Assembly: GCA_033782935.1 (NCBI GenBank) | Contig: JAWQEG010002475.1 | Span: 108,501 to 172,500, forward strand | Origin: Petrolisthes cinctipes | Lineage: Eukaryota > Arthropoda > Malacostraca > Decapoda > Porcellanidae | Direction of reading: 5' to 3' | DNA length: 64,000 bases | Shown: positions 54,165 to 64,000 of the stretch, piece after piece | How positions within the stretch are numbered: the stretch's first letter is position 1 | How the letters are laid out: every line of letters begins with the position of its first letter | The notes under the pieces: model-generated | What the model saw: only the letters and a program-made list of their open reading frames with translations | What the model was told of the DNA's origin: nothing | Database searches by the model: none | Made by a program: the position numbers and the translations under genes

Positions 54165-54325
54165 GGGTGAATTGAACAACTGTGTACGGATTCCTCCAAA
54201 TTATGCCAAGTACCGGTATAGAGTTCTGTTTTGTAATATATAATTGGGCTAGTTTTTTGAGGAATCACTATAGCTCTCCAGTAATTTTCCAAAATGAGAT
54301 GGGTTTCGTTATTAAGAGGGTGATG
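54165..54325. mobile_element. TTAA foldback copy, type B
   Basis: GGGGGTGAATTGAACAACTG, ACGGATTCCTCCAAATTATG; return arm GGGCTAGTTTTTTGAGGAAT, CACTATAGCTCTCCAG. TTAA follows in CGTTATTAAGAGG. Confidence 0.62.
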
Positions 54326-54451
54326 ATAATGTTACCATAGTGGGTGGATTTGGAGTTGTATTTAATAACTACAGAACGTGCCGCAAAACAGGTCACAGGT
54401 TAATAGTTTAGGCTTCTTAGGGAGTGTTGTATTATGGCTTAATTCAGAGTG

Positions 54452-54455
<4 letters not shown>

Positions 54456-54491
<36 letters not shown>

Positions 54492-54563
54492 GTTATTATT
54501 ATTATTGTTGTTGTTGTTGTTGTTGTTATTATTATTATTATTAGTAGTAGTAGTAGTAGTAGT
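54456..54563. repeat. (ATT)n/(GTT)n/(AGT)n compound microsatellite
   Basis: ATT units, then GTT units, then ATT, then AGT units. Confidence 0.95.
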
Positions 54564-54644
54564 GCACCAACATTTCATGCCATTTATTAGGCCTACCCTC
54601 ATGAAGAAAAGAATTATTTTATCGGGCAACCTCCATTATGAATA

Positions 54645-54722
54645 GGTTGTTTTGTAGCATAGAGTATGGAGGAATCAGGTGCCTCCAGTTAGCCGAGAAA
54701 ATCATGCCCCCAGTTAATTAAG
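54645..54722. mobile_element. Half foldback copy, type B
   Basis: TTGTAGCATAGAGTATGGAG, GAATCAGGTGCCTCCAG, GCCCCCAG, then TTAATTAA. Confidence 0.5.
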
Positions 54723-54795
54723 TGTGTGTGCAGCATCAGCGACTAAATTAATGACCACTAAGGCTGCAGAAAACACACACCACATGCTGTTTTGC

Positions 54796-54937
54796 TTAAT
54801 TAAGGCGAGTTGGAGGCTACTGATTCCTCCACATTATGACAGAAAACGGCACGCACACGGAGGGAAAGTGTTTCGTTATTTTGCTTGGAGGAATTAGTAG
54901 CATCCAATACGTCTACAATAGATAATGGCTTCCTTAA
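54796..54937. mobile_element. TTAA foldback element, type B
   Basis: TTAATTAA at 54796, TTAA at 54934. GAGTTGGAGGCTACTGATTC, CTCCACATTATGACAGAAAA; return arm GTTATTTTGCTTGGAGGAAT, TAGTAGCATCCAATACG. Confidence 0.7.
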
Positions 54938-55019
54938 AGATTATTCAAAATGTTTAGTGTTTAGTGGGACTAGTTCAGTTTTCTGGATCTAAAGGGGATA
55001 TTTTATACATTCTTGATTG

Positions 55020-55239
55020 TACAGTTGCTGAAGAGTTCCTGTACCCCCTTTCTTACCTCACTACCCTACCCCAAGGGCCTAGACCAAATGTGGAAACTCC
55101 GTCGTCACTCACGTCCTTCGTTACAGAGTGAAAATGTCTTCCTTCATACAGACGTTCACCACTACTGCAACGCTGCCACATTTAGTATAGGGGTAGTGAG
55201 GTAGAAAAGGGGATACAGGAACCCCTTTCCACAACTGTA
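55020..55239. mobile_element. 220-bp TA-flanked palindromic element
   Basis: TACAGTTGCTGAAGAGTTCC, TGTACCCCCTTTCTTACCTC at the left; right arm the inverse (GTAGTGAGGTAGAAAAGGGG, ATACAGGAACCCCTTTCC, ACAACTGTA). Tc1/mariner-type ends. No transposase. Confidence 0.75.
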
Positions 55240-55394
55240 CTTACATATACTGGAGGGCAACTAATTCCTTCTCCAAAATGTGCCACGAAACGGATGATCC
55301 CATGTTGTTATCACTGAGGTCGTCTGAATCCTGGCATAGTTTGGAGGAATCAGTAGCTCTCCAATCCATGCAACAACAAGAGTCTCTCCCTTAA
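55240..55394. mobile_element. TTAA foldback copy, type B
   Basis: CTGGAGGGCAACTAATTCCT, CCAAAATGTGCCACGAAACG; return arm CCTGGCATAGTTTGGAGGAA, TCAGTAGCTCTCCAATCC, AGTCTCTCCC, then TTAA at 55391. Confidence 0.7.
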
Positions 55395-55410
55395 GTGACA
55401 AGTGTGAGCA

Positions 55411-55569
55411 TTAAGGGAACAAAACACTTTTGGTACATTGGAGCGCCTTGATTCCTCCAAGGTATGCCAAGAAACACGACCAGACGAACAGTAATAATAA
55501 CAGTAATAATAGTTTGTAGGAATCAGTTGCTCCAGATTTACCAACTCTGTGACTGTAATCTCCCCTTAA
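55411..55569. mobile_element. TTAA foldback element, type A
   Basis: TTAA at 55411 and 55566. ACACTTTTGGTACATTGGAG, CCTTGATTCCTCCAAGGTAT, GCCAAGAAACACGACC; return arm ATAGTTTGTAGGAATCAGTT, GCTCCAGATTTACCAACTCT, ATCTCCCC. Confidence 0.83.
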
Positions 55570-55574
55570 TCACT

Positions 55575-56240
55575 GTAAATATAGTCTGTGTTCTGGGGAT
55601 GAGTGTAGGTTACCGTATAGGCTATAATAATAGGATTGTTTATCCCGGCCACCTGTTTGTGCAGAGTGATGGCGCCTGTTTACATTCTACACCATGCTTA
55701 CGTTAGTCTGACGTGTTTACATCACTCAAATGTTCTGACCGGTGAGATGTAAGAGCCAGAGGATATAGTCATGGTACTTATTGGAAACAAGAATTCGTAC
55801 ACACACTGTTTGATTTGAGGGTTTACAACATATAGAAAATGTAGAACTACGTAACCGTAATACATCTCTATATTAGGTATGTTGTCTTGCAATTACCAAG
55901 TCAATTGGTATACCATTCATTGCAGTATTTCCAGATTAATGACCACTCTTTCCATATAGGCCTAGCCTGTAGAAGAAATCCTGTGGCCAAATGCACGATA
56001 TGTTGAAAACCCAGAACCAGTAACACAACAACAATTCTCTCTCTCTCTCTCTCAAATTTGAATTTTTAACATTGTTTTGTATATACCCTCTGCAAAATCC
56101 GGACGAGAAAAGCTTTGTTATCAATCAACTGTAGCCATAACATCGGTACAGAGCATGTAAACCTGAGTGCACATATTCCCTTTTCTTGATATATATATAT
56201 ATATACACCGTACTGAGTTATGCAAGTGTTCGAACAAGGG
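55575..56240. other. No gene recognised
   Basis: AT-rich sequence with a short (CT)n near 56036..56053 and (AT)n near 56191..56206. No coding similarity seen. Confidence 0.5.
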
Positions 56241-56244
56241 AAGG

Positions 56245-56402
56245 ACCTCTTTTTGGGTAAAATAGAGGCCAAGTGATTCCTCTAAAGTCAAAACAACTCA
56301 AGAACCAATCCCCTCAATGTTACTAATAGGGGATCTGTTGGATGACATGTTTTGAAAAATTCAGAAACCTTCCAATGTACCGTCAAGAGTTACTCCCCTT
56401 AA
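56245..56402. mobile_element. TTAA foldback copy, type B
   Basis: CCTCTTTTTGGGTAAAATAG, AAGTGATTCCTCTAAAGTCA; return arm GGGGATCTGTTGGATGACAT, TTCAGAAACCTTCCAATGTA, then TTAA at 56399. Confidence 0.65.
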
Positions 56403-57880
56403 AACTCATGGCCACACCATCAATCTCTGAGTCACCACACACATGAGTTGACAGTGCTCGGTCATGTTGCTTAACTCACACCTTTATTCCTTAACTAGTG
56501 TGTTGTGCTCTGATGTTCAAGTCTACTCAGTGGCACACACACACACACATCCACACAGGGTCGAGCAAGCCCTCTGTTCAAGACATAGGCTGGCGGGTAT
56601 CAAAAACAAAGTCACTTCTTAATATGTAGGAACACACAAACACAACGAAGTAATTACAAGTGACACCCCCCCCCCCCCTTTCCCCTCCGTCTGACATTAA
56701 TGTAGCCTTGTGGATTCAATTATTCTGTTGCAAGTTTTGTGTGATAAATTTATATATTGTCATACTAACTTGCGTATTATTTTTATACGAATACATTAAT
56801 GCAGTGTACAGTGAAGAACAAAAGTCGTGTCCATAAATTTGATGAAAGCATATGATAATTACCGAACCATTTGACCTCGGAATATAGTTTGGGTTTTGGA
56901 TTCAGTGTGATTATTTGTACGTAAAAATGTGTAGGGCAAAACTACGAAAATATCTTTATATCTCATTACATGTACACTCGCTCACTCACTCACACATATT
57001 CCACAAACAGGGAAAGCAGTAGTGAATAGTAATCTTATATATGAGTGCACTTAGCGTTGCTTTGAAGTCCAGAGCATTCCCCTTTATCTGCTCAACTTCA
57101 ATCCCACCGTTTCCATGTCTATTTCAGTGCTGGATAATCCCCGGGGCTTGGTGCTCGTTCGTATTGAATTATTTAATTATTCAGTTGCTTTGTGTAGCGG
57201 CCCCAGTGCGCACCGGTGTAACTTTCTATTTTTATTGTGTTTTACTAGTGTTTTGAAGTGTTAGTGTACTATTTAATCTGGTTATTATTAAAGTGGCATT
57301 GAATATAATATGTTAGTTAGGGTTTCTAATGGTAAGGATTGAACTGTATACGTGACTAAAATTGATCAGTATTATGGTCCCATATTTTCTCCTTCTCCTG
57401 GTCTACCTCTATCTATCTGTCAGACTATCAATCTGTCCTATCGTTCTATCACTATCATATATGAACACACACACACACACACACACACACACCTGCTCAC
57501 ATAACCAAGAATGAGGGCACTCCCACACATCTATATTGAATTATCGAATATTTCCATCCCCTACCCCCCCCCCCCTCTCTCTCTCTGACCCTTTAAATTC
57601 AATCTATAACCCGCCTGAACGCCTAGGAATAAAATCCTTATTGCGTAATCCTCTAGACTACCTTGGGAACCTATCAGTCTGTCCTTCAAAACAGTCAGAC
57701 TCTTACACTCACCTCACCAACACAGTACAGTACGCCTGGGTAAGATAAGATAAGATTACATTCACACTTCTCATTATTTGTTGCTGTGTTTATTATGATA
57801 CAGTGCCCATCATCTATATATTTAAATCTTTTATTAACTATATACGGTACTGTACTAAACATACATTTACTGAGACTAAG
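56403..57880. other. No gene recognised; short repeats only
   Basis: (CA)n at 56527..56546 and 57467..57493, C run at 56668..56678. 56810..56880 (TACAGTGAAGAACAAAAGTC) resembles a lone Tc1-like end, and a similar one is at 36733. No exon was recognised. Confidence 0.5.
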
Positions 57881-58042
57881 GGACGTAACTGTTGTGGGCA
57901 AATTGGAGCACACGTAGCCCTCCGAACTCTATCATAAAACACGTCTCTACAGTTTTATGTGAAGGGATTCTGTGTTGCTTAGGATATCTTAGAGGAATCA
58001 GAGCCCACGAATTTCCCACAGCAGGTTACTTCCCTTATTAAA
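57880..58042. mobile_element. TTAA foldback copy, type B
   Basis: GTGGGCAAATTGGAGCACAC, GTAGCCCTCCGAACTCTATC; return arm TTGCTTAGGATATCTTAGAG, GAATCAGAGCCCACGAATTT, ending TTCCCTTATTAA. Confidence 0.6.
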
Positions 58043-58479
58043 CGTATAGGTAGGGTAAGGAATGTTTGGGAGATGCATGCAGCTACAGTGAAATGTTGTG
58101 TGGAATGAGATGAACACTTAATATACTGTTATAAAATGCTGGCAGAGGGTATTGTTGGAGTGAGTTCGTGCCTTCACATCATCATTTTCCATCGCCCATA
58201 ACATCGTATTATTTTTCACGGTTAAAACGGTAAATATACTTCTCATGTTGAAGGTCAAGTCCCAATATTGAAGGGCATTGCTTAAGGTGACGTGGGTTGG
58301 TTTGTATTTTTAGGGTTTAGGCGCCCCTTTGAACCTGAACCACCAGCTCTCTTTCAGTTCTTTAGCTGTCCCTCCTCTTCTGTTTCCTTCGTGCTTTTTG
58401 TCCCTATCGTTTCCTTCTTCCTCGTGTTACATTGTCTTCCAGGTCAATCTCTCTCTCTCTCATATTTTTTCTTCTTCCA

Positions 58480-58745
58480 TCTAGCCTGACACCTTTTCCT
58501 CCCTCCTTCCTCATATCTTCTCTCCCTCTCTCGTTCCTCATACCTTCTCTCTATCTCCATCCCACCTTCCTCATATCTTCCCTCTCTCTCCCTCCCATCT
58601 TTCCCCACACCTCCTCACGCCCTCTCATCTCCCTCCCTCCCTCCCTCCTTCCTCATACTTTCTCTTCCTGCATCCCACATTCTGCAATAGTTTCTTCCTC
58701 TCCCCACCTCCCCGTCAACACATACACCTCTTTACCCCACATATC
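58480..58745. repeat. Pyrimidine-rich degenerate repeats
   Basis: Units such as CCTTCCTCATATCTTCTCTC recur about six times. Confidence 0.75.
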
Positions 58746-58943
58746 AGAACCAACCCTAACACATTATGGCCTGGCCGTCAAATCAATCGTTGTAGTTTTC
58801 TGTCATGTTGAAAATATTGCTCGGTAATCCTGTGAGTTGTGGCAGGCATATGGCTTCGTATTAATATAGCCAGAGCAAAACTGTACACATTTTTAATTTC
58901 ACGTGGTTTCCGGGGGTTGTGCATGGTAGGATGGGAGAGTAAA

Positions 58944-59000
58944 GTTAATGGGGCTATGTGATTTTGTCGGTGAAGTGGAGGTTGTTAATTCCTCCCAACG
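58944..59000. mobile_element. Half foldback copy
   Basis: TTAATGGGGCTATGTGATTT, TCGGTGAAGTGGAGGTTGTT, AATTCCTCCCAACG: one arm with its TTAA. Confidence 0.45.
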
Positions 59001-59587
59001 TAATCATTGAAGAGTATCTCGAAGTAGCGTGATCAACCAGGACCGGAAGGTATTCATAATTATAACTTCTCGAGGTTTGCAGTAATTTCGATACGTTTGC
59101 AGTACTGACCTCGCCACCAAATTGTTTCAGACTCATTTCACAGCATTGGAGACGATATTCCTCCTCTTGAAGTAAGTACGTACCAGTCTATATTATGATT
59201 TCAAAGCAGTGCCTCACGGGTTCTAGTCCTTGTCATGAAGAAATGAACGATTACCAACAAAATTTTAGCTCAGGAGTGAACTTGACTTTCATAATTGCAG
59301 GCCCTGATGTTAATTTTATGTACGGTAATGATGTTTATGTGATATTATTTTTGTGTGATGTTAATGATACTATTTTTGTGATGTTATTTAATGTGATTTT
59401 AGTTAGGTGATACTATTTTTGTTATGTTATTTCATGTGATATTATTTATATGTGATTTTAATTAGGTGATACTATTTATGCGATGTTGTATAAGTGATGT
59501 TAGGCCCTATATAATTATACAGTAGGCCTATATGATGCGTTACCGTATGAGGTGAACATTCATTTGCATAACATCCAACCACACATA

Positions 59588-59810
59588 CGAATGGAAGGAA
59601 GCATGCTGATTCCTCCAAACTATATATATATATGCCACAAACAGAATAGTGAGATGGGGAGAGGAGGGGTGGGGAAGAGAGAGGTAGTAGGGAGAGTTGG
59701 GTTTAAAGAGAGAATGGGCATCAGTGTCCAAGTGAAGGGGTCTGTTTAGTAGCATAGTGTGGAGGAATAAAAAACCTTCCATTTCGACCGTAAACAGAAG
59801 CGCCCCGAAC
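59588..59810. mobile_element. Foldback copy, type B, with expanded loop
   Basis: GCATGCTGATTCCTCCAAAC, TATATATATATGCCAC; return arm GTTTAGTAGCATAGTGTGGA, GGAATAAAAAACCTTCCATT, AGAAGCGCCCC. The loop contains about 80 bp of purine-rich sequence. Confidence 0.6.
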
Positions 59811-60179
59811 CTTTAGCTGTATATAAGTAATAGCCATACAAAATTAACAGTAAATAAGTAACAGTATATAAGTATCAGTATATAAGTATAAGTAATAGCT
59901 ATGCAATATTAATAGTAAATAGGTATCTGTATATCCGTATAAGTATATAAGTATAAGTTACAGCACTTCATTAATAGGATATAAGTATCGTAACAGTGAA
60001 TTATTAACATCATATAAGTGTGTTACCGTAACCGTACTAGTAACATTACATCATCAGTATTATTTGTGTGTTAGTAACAATTTATCTTTCAATCTAGTCA
60101 CCTTAATTATACTCTGTACCCACATCATTATTTATAGTCGTCTGATGATGGGAATTATTATCACAACAGCTGCTATGTG

Positions 60180-60211
60180 TCTTGAATCTTACACACACAC
60201 ACACACACACC
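60180..60211. repeat. (CA)n microsatellite
   Basis: About ten units. Confidence 0.88.
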
Positions 60212-60477
60212 TCGTTAACCAGTACCCACAATTTGTATGGCTAGCTTGGAGGAAATCATTGGCCTTCAGTGTGTCCGATGTTTGCACGAATTTGGGGCGG
60301 AAATGAGAATATATTTAGAGGTGGGTATGCTCACATAAAATATCTCTTGTCAATTCCCATATTTCAAAAAGCGGTCATTAGAAATATATATATATACAGG
60401 AAGTTTGAAATATCAGGCACAGGAATCATATCGTCATACTGATCATTAACCTGGTAGTATTATTTATATATATATAT

Positions 60478-60860
60478 ATAATAAAGGATGAGTGAAGGGA
60501 AAGAGGGAGGAATGGAAGGGGAATGGTGGAGTGGAGGGAAAGGAGGAGGATGAAAGGAAAGGAAGAGGAGTGGAAGGAAAAGAGGGAGGAATGGAGGGAA
60601 AGAGGGAGGAGTAGAGAAAAAGAGGGTGGAATGGAAGGAGGATGGAGGAGTGAAGAGAAAAGGGAGGGATGGAAGGAAAGATGGAGGAGGGATGAAAAAG
60701 TGGGTGGAAATAGAGATTATTGGAGGTAAAGAGGGAGGAGTAGAGGAAAACGGTGAGGGATGGAGGGAAAGAGGGAAGAATGGATGGAGGAGTGGATGGG
60801 AAGGACAGACAGGGGTGACTGAACTGGTGAGAGGTCTGGGAAGAAGGGAGAGCAAGGGCA
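60478..60860. repeat. Purine-rich degenerate minisatellite
   Basis: Units of GAGGGAGGAATGGAAGG type, about 20 to 25 bp, with many variants. Confidence 0.85.
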
Positions 60861-60939
60861 AAGATAAAGAGTCAAAGTGATAAACAAATGATACAACATG
60901 ATTATCTCACCTCTAACATTATCTCACTAGAACACTCCT

Positions 60940-61750
60940 CTCTCCCCCTACCTCCCTCCCTCCCTCCCTCCCACACACACACACCCATTGAACAAACCTA
61001 CCCCCACTCCCCCTCCACACCCCCTACCTAGAAACCCTCCCTCCTACCGACCCCCACCTGCCCACACTCCCCCTCTACACCCCCACCTACCCACACTCCC
61101 CCTCTACACCCCCACCTACCCACACTCCCCCTCTACACCCCCACCTACCCACACTCCCCCTCCACACCCCCTACCCAGAAAACCCTCCCTCCTACCGACC
61201 CCCACCTACCCACACTCCCCCTCCACACCCCCTACCCAGAAACCCTTACTCCACCAACCTACAACTACCTCTAGCAAACCCCACCTCAACCCTCCACAAT
61301 CATCACCACTTTTTTTCACCACCACCATCCCCCATCACTTTCCACCACCACCATTCCCCTCCGCCACCACCATTCCCCTCCCTCACCACTACCATCCCCC
61401 ATCACTTTCCACCACCACCACCATTCCGCCCACCACCACCACCACCACCACCATTCCCCTCCCTCAGCACTACCATTCCCCTCCCTTACCACTACCATTC
61501 CCCCCCTCTACCATTCCCCATCTCTTTCCACCATCATTTTTCACCATCCTCATAGACCTACTAACCTTCCATCACCACCACCACTTCTCTCAATCCATAC
61601 CCTCCATTTCTCAATCCATACTCTCCACTTCTCTCAATCCATACCCTCCACCTTCTCCCCCTCTATACTCTGTCTTCTCTAATCATCCCCATCCCGTCTC
61701 TACCTCCAGCTTCCCTTTCTCCACCATACCTCTGCCTTCCATTTCCCCAC
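60940..61750. repeat. C-rich minisatellites
   Basis: CACACTCCCCCTCTACACCC, CCACCTACC (29-bp unit, about six copies, 61065..61225), then (CCA)n-rich units CACCACCACCATTCCCCTCC (61310..61520), then TCTCAATCCATACCCTCCA units. The 266-residue Pro/Thr/Ser frame is an artefact. Confidence 0.9.
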
Positions 61751-61852
61751 ATCACTGGATACCCAACCTGTGTAGGCTTTCACTGTAACATGTGCGATTT
61801 GGTGAGAAAATGAAGTCTTTGGAGAATATACAAATTGTTGTGAAACTGGGGC

Positions 61853-61854
<2 letters not shown>

Positions 61855-61940
<86 letters not shown>
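61855..61940. repeat. (CA)n then (GA)n microsatellites
   Basis: (CA) about 14 units and (GA) about 27 units. Confidence 0.96.
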
Positions 61941-61942
<2 letters not shown>

Positions 61943-61984
61943 GGCAGCAGTGTGTGTGTGGCACCATTGTCCTTTGAGGAGGAG

Positions 61985-62476
61985 AATCACTGGCATCTGA
62001 CAATAGTAATAACAACAACACAAACAACAACAACAATAGTGGCCGCATCAGTGACAGCTATGGACAGCAACAAGAACAAGTAATATATAAATAATAAATA
62101 AATATAGACAAACATAGACATCATTAACAAAACGATTACAACGAAAACAAACAAGATAAACCAAACATTAAGAATCAACAAAACAAGAGGACACAAGAGA
62201 ACGAAAGAAAATGCATAAATTATAGTAACTACTGTACTTTTATTTATTTATTTATTTATTTATTTATTTTGGTCTGGCTAAAATGCACCTACTTCCACAT
62301 ATCATATTCTTACCTTTCCTCCGCTGAATATAGTAGAGCTAAGACGAACTACATGAAACGTGTATATTGCTTATAAATGTATTAGCTACAAAATACAAAC
62401 ACCGTATATATAATGTAATTGAATCATGTAGCCTACTGTACGTATGGATACTAACTAAAAGGTAACCACGTGCATT
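61985..62476. other. No gene recognised
   Basis: A-rich sequence with AACAACAA near 62010..62035 and (TTTA)n at 62239..62268. Confidence 0.6.
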
Positions 62477-62478
62477 TT

Positions 62479-62521
<43 letters not shown>

Positions 62522-62567
62522 CAGAGGCAAAGACAACACACACACACATACATATAGAGGCAAAGAC

Positions 62568-62622
<55 letters not shown>
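62477..62622. repeat. (CA)n compound microsatellite
   Basis: Three (CA)n blocks separated by two copies of ATAGAGGCAAAGACAACACA, so the repeat duplicated together with its flank. Confidence 0.95.
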
Positions 62623-62628
<6 letters not shown>

Positions 62629-62714
62629 AGGTGAAGACATTGAATATATTGTTGGCACGATAATGGTGGCGTCACACTCAGTACATTCCCTCAAGTCCTT
62701 GCTCCCGACGTACT

Positions 62715-62880
62715 ACACTGTTTGGGGAATTTTGAGGGTTGCCACTGATTGCTCCAAACTATGCCAGGAAACAGATGACTTCAATGTGACTTATAGAGGA
62801 TCTGCTTAGTGGCATAGTTTGGAGGAATCAGTAGCATTCCGATTTACCAACAAATGTGACTTCCAGTAAGTAGGGGACGC
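62715..62880. mobile_element. TTAA-family foldback copy, type B
   Basis: TTTTGAGGGTTGCCACTGAT, TGCTCCAAACTATGCCAGGA; return arm GTGGCATAGTTTGGAGGAAT, CAGTAGCATTCCGATTTACC. The arms match well, but no TTAA remains. Confidence 0.68.
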
Positions 62881-62930
62881 TCGGGATAACTGGTGGAAAT
62901 AATTATTATGTCATGGGGGGGGGGGGGGTA

Positions 62931-63145
62931 CAGGGGTTGGTAGTACTTGTTAGAATATGTCTAGGATTGTTTTGGGGTTGGTAGTACTGGTTAGAATATG
63001 TCAGGGATGAGTGTAGGGGTTGGTAGGACTGGTGAGAATATGTCAGGGATGAGTGTAGGGGTTGGTAGGACTGGTTAGAATATGTCAAGGTTGGGTATAG
63101 AGGTTAGTAGTACTGGTTAGAATATGTCAAGGATGGGTAGGCCTA
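62931..63145. repeat. Minisatellite, 42-bp unit
   Basis: About five units of GGGGTTGGTAGGACTGGTTA, GAATATGTCAGGGATGAGTG, TA. Confidence 0.92.
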
Positions 63146-63149
63146 TAGG

Positions 63150-64000
63150 GGGGGGATGCGTTTAAGGAAGGAAAATTGTATTGTGGGTAAAAATTGTGTG
63201 TAAAACTGGTTAGGATGCGAATAGTCAGGGAGGAGGAACATTTACACGACGAGGCCGAGAATTAAGTAAGGAAGGACAATGCCAGCCGGACGTATAGTTA
63301 AAAAAGAAGAACAAGACGTAGAGCAGTTGAATTAAGGGTAGAATAGAGGAGGTATAGAACAAATGAGGAGAAGATAAACAAACTAAGTGTATGGCAGAGC
63401 TGCGATAAAGGGTACAATAAATTTAAGAACCATCAAGCAGAAGGGGTTAGCAAATGCAAGACAGATTAGAATAGAAAGGTGAAGGGAAGGTCTGGGAGAA
63501 AGTAAACAATAGAAGGGAAGGGAAGAAAAGATGTAGTTAAGTTTAAATTAGATACAGTACAGAGGGTTAAAATTAAAGAGGGCAGGAAAGGGATGGAAAA
63601 CAGGTCAAAATTAGGGGGATGGGAAAACGATATGGCTGGTTGGAAAAGAAAAGGGACGATCTTGGGAAAGTAAAATGAGATAGATTGAAATACAATAACT
63701 ATATAGGGCAGGGTAGGAAAGGAAAGTAAAGATCTGTGGAAAGAAAAGTGTAATAATATGAAATATAATCATGGTTTAGGGAAGGAAAGGGAGTGTAAAG
63801 ATTAGATAGAATGAAAGACAATAACAAAGGAAGAATATGGGTGGGGGCAGGGAAGAAAGGGAAGATCTAGGAAGGTAAAATGAGGTATAGAATAGAGGGC
63901 AAGAATGAGAAAGGGGAGGGAGGTAGGTGGGTGCCACGTGAGGAGGGTGCCAGCCAACAGGTGGGGGAGGTAAATTTGGCACCTTTATTGTGTCACTCCC
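63150..64000. other. Purine-rich sequence, no gene recognised
   Basis: Degenerate GGAAGGGAAG, AAAATGAGATAGA and AGGGCAGG motifs recur at irregular spacing, which suggests an old minisatellite. No coding exon seen. Confidence 0.55.

Noticed and set aside
60988..61788. 266-residue plus-strand Pro/Thr/Ser-rich open frame
   Set aside because: It is the translation of C-rich minisatellites; similar frames are open in other phases.

Overview
This window is eukaryotic nuclear DNA, most likely from an arthropod and probably a decapod crustacean. The signs are a spliced gene with GT-AG introns, Drosophila-like tripeptidyl-peptidase II protein sequence, decayed LINE, Harbinger and Tc1/mariner copies, and very heavy simple-sequence load (long (CT)n/(GA)n, (CA)n, (ATT)n and purine- or pyrimidine-rich minisatellites). 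I see no bacterial features. The species is an inference.

Region 1 to 14.25 kb holds the only well supported gene, TPP2 (tripeptidyl-peptidase II), on the minus strand. I could assemble 14 coding exons with compatible phases, from the ATG in exon 1 (14245..14190) to exon 14, which runs off the left edge. They encode about 628 residues, roughly the N-terminal half of the protein. All parts of the subtilisin-type active site are present: Asp in exon 2, His in exon 7, the oxyanion Asn in exon 9, and Ser, whose codon is split between exons 10 and 11 by a 3.56 kb intron. The introns carry a triple-nested transposon (LINE, Tc1-like, Harbinger-like with a MADF fragment) and two pogo/Tigger-like TA elements.

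Region 14.3 to 28.5 kb is accessory. It has a chain of TTAA-bounded foldback elements (15.4 to 17.0 kb), a broken Harbinger transposase, a LINE reverse-transcriptase remnant between about 150 bp inverted repeats, a THAP zinc-finger fragment, several small palindromic TA elements, and a TGACGTCA-rich stretch (26.0 to 28.3 kb). That stretch may be the promoter and first non-coding exon of a plus-strand gene with coding exons beyond this window.

Region 28.5 to 64 kb contains no convincing protein gene apart from one LINE 3' remnant (46.6 to 47.0 kb). It is dominated by microsatellites, minisatellites and many copies of the same foldback family.

The outstanding signal is that family: about 35 full or partial copies, 13.2 to 62.9 kb. 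Each is a nearly complete imperfect palindrome of about 150 to 180 bp sharing the core TGATTCCTCCAAACTATG / CATAGTTTGGAGGAATCA. There are three kinds of outer arm, the ends are G-run/C-run, and full copies lie between TTAA tetranucleotides. Adjacent copies share one TTAA, so chains form. This suggests TTAA-targeting (piggyBac-like) non-autonomous elements that prefer to insert at each other's ends.
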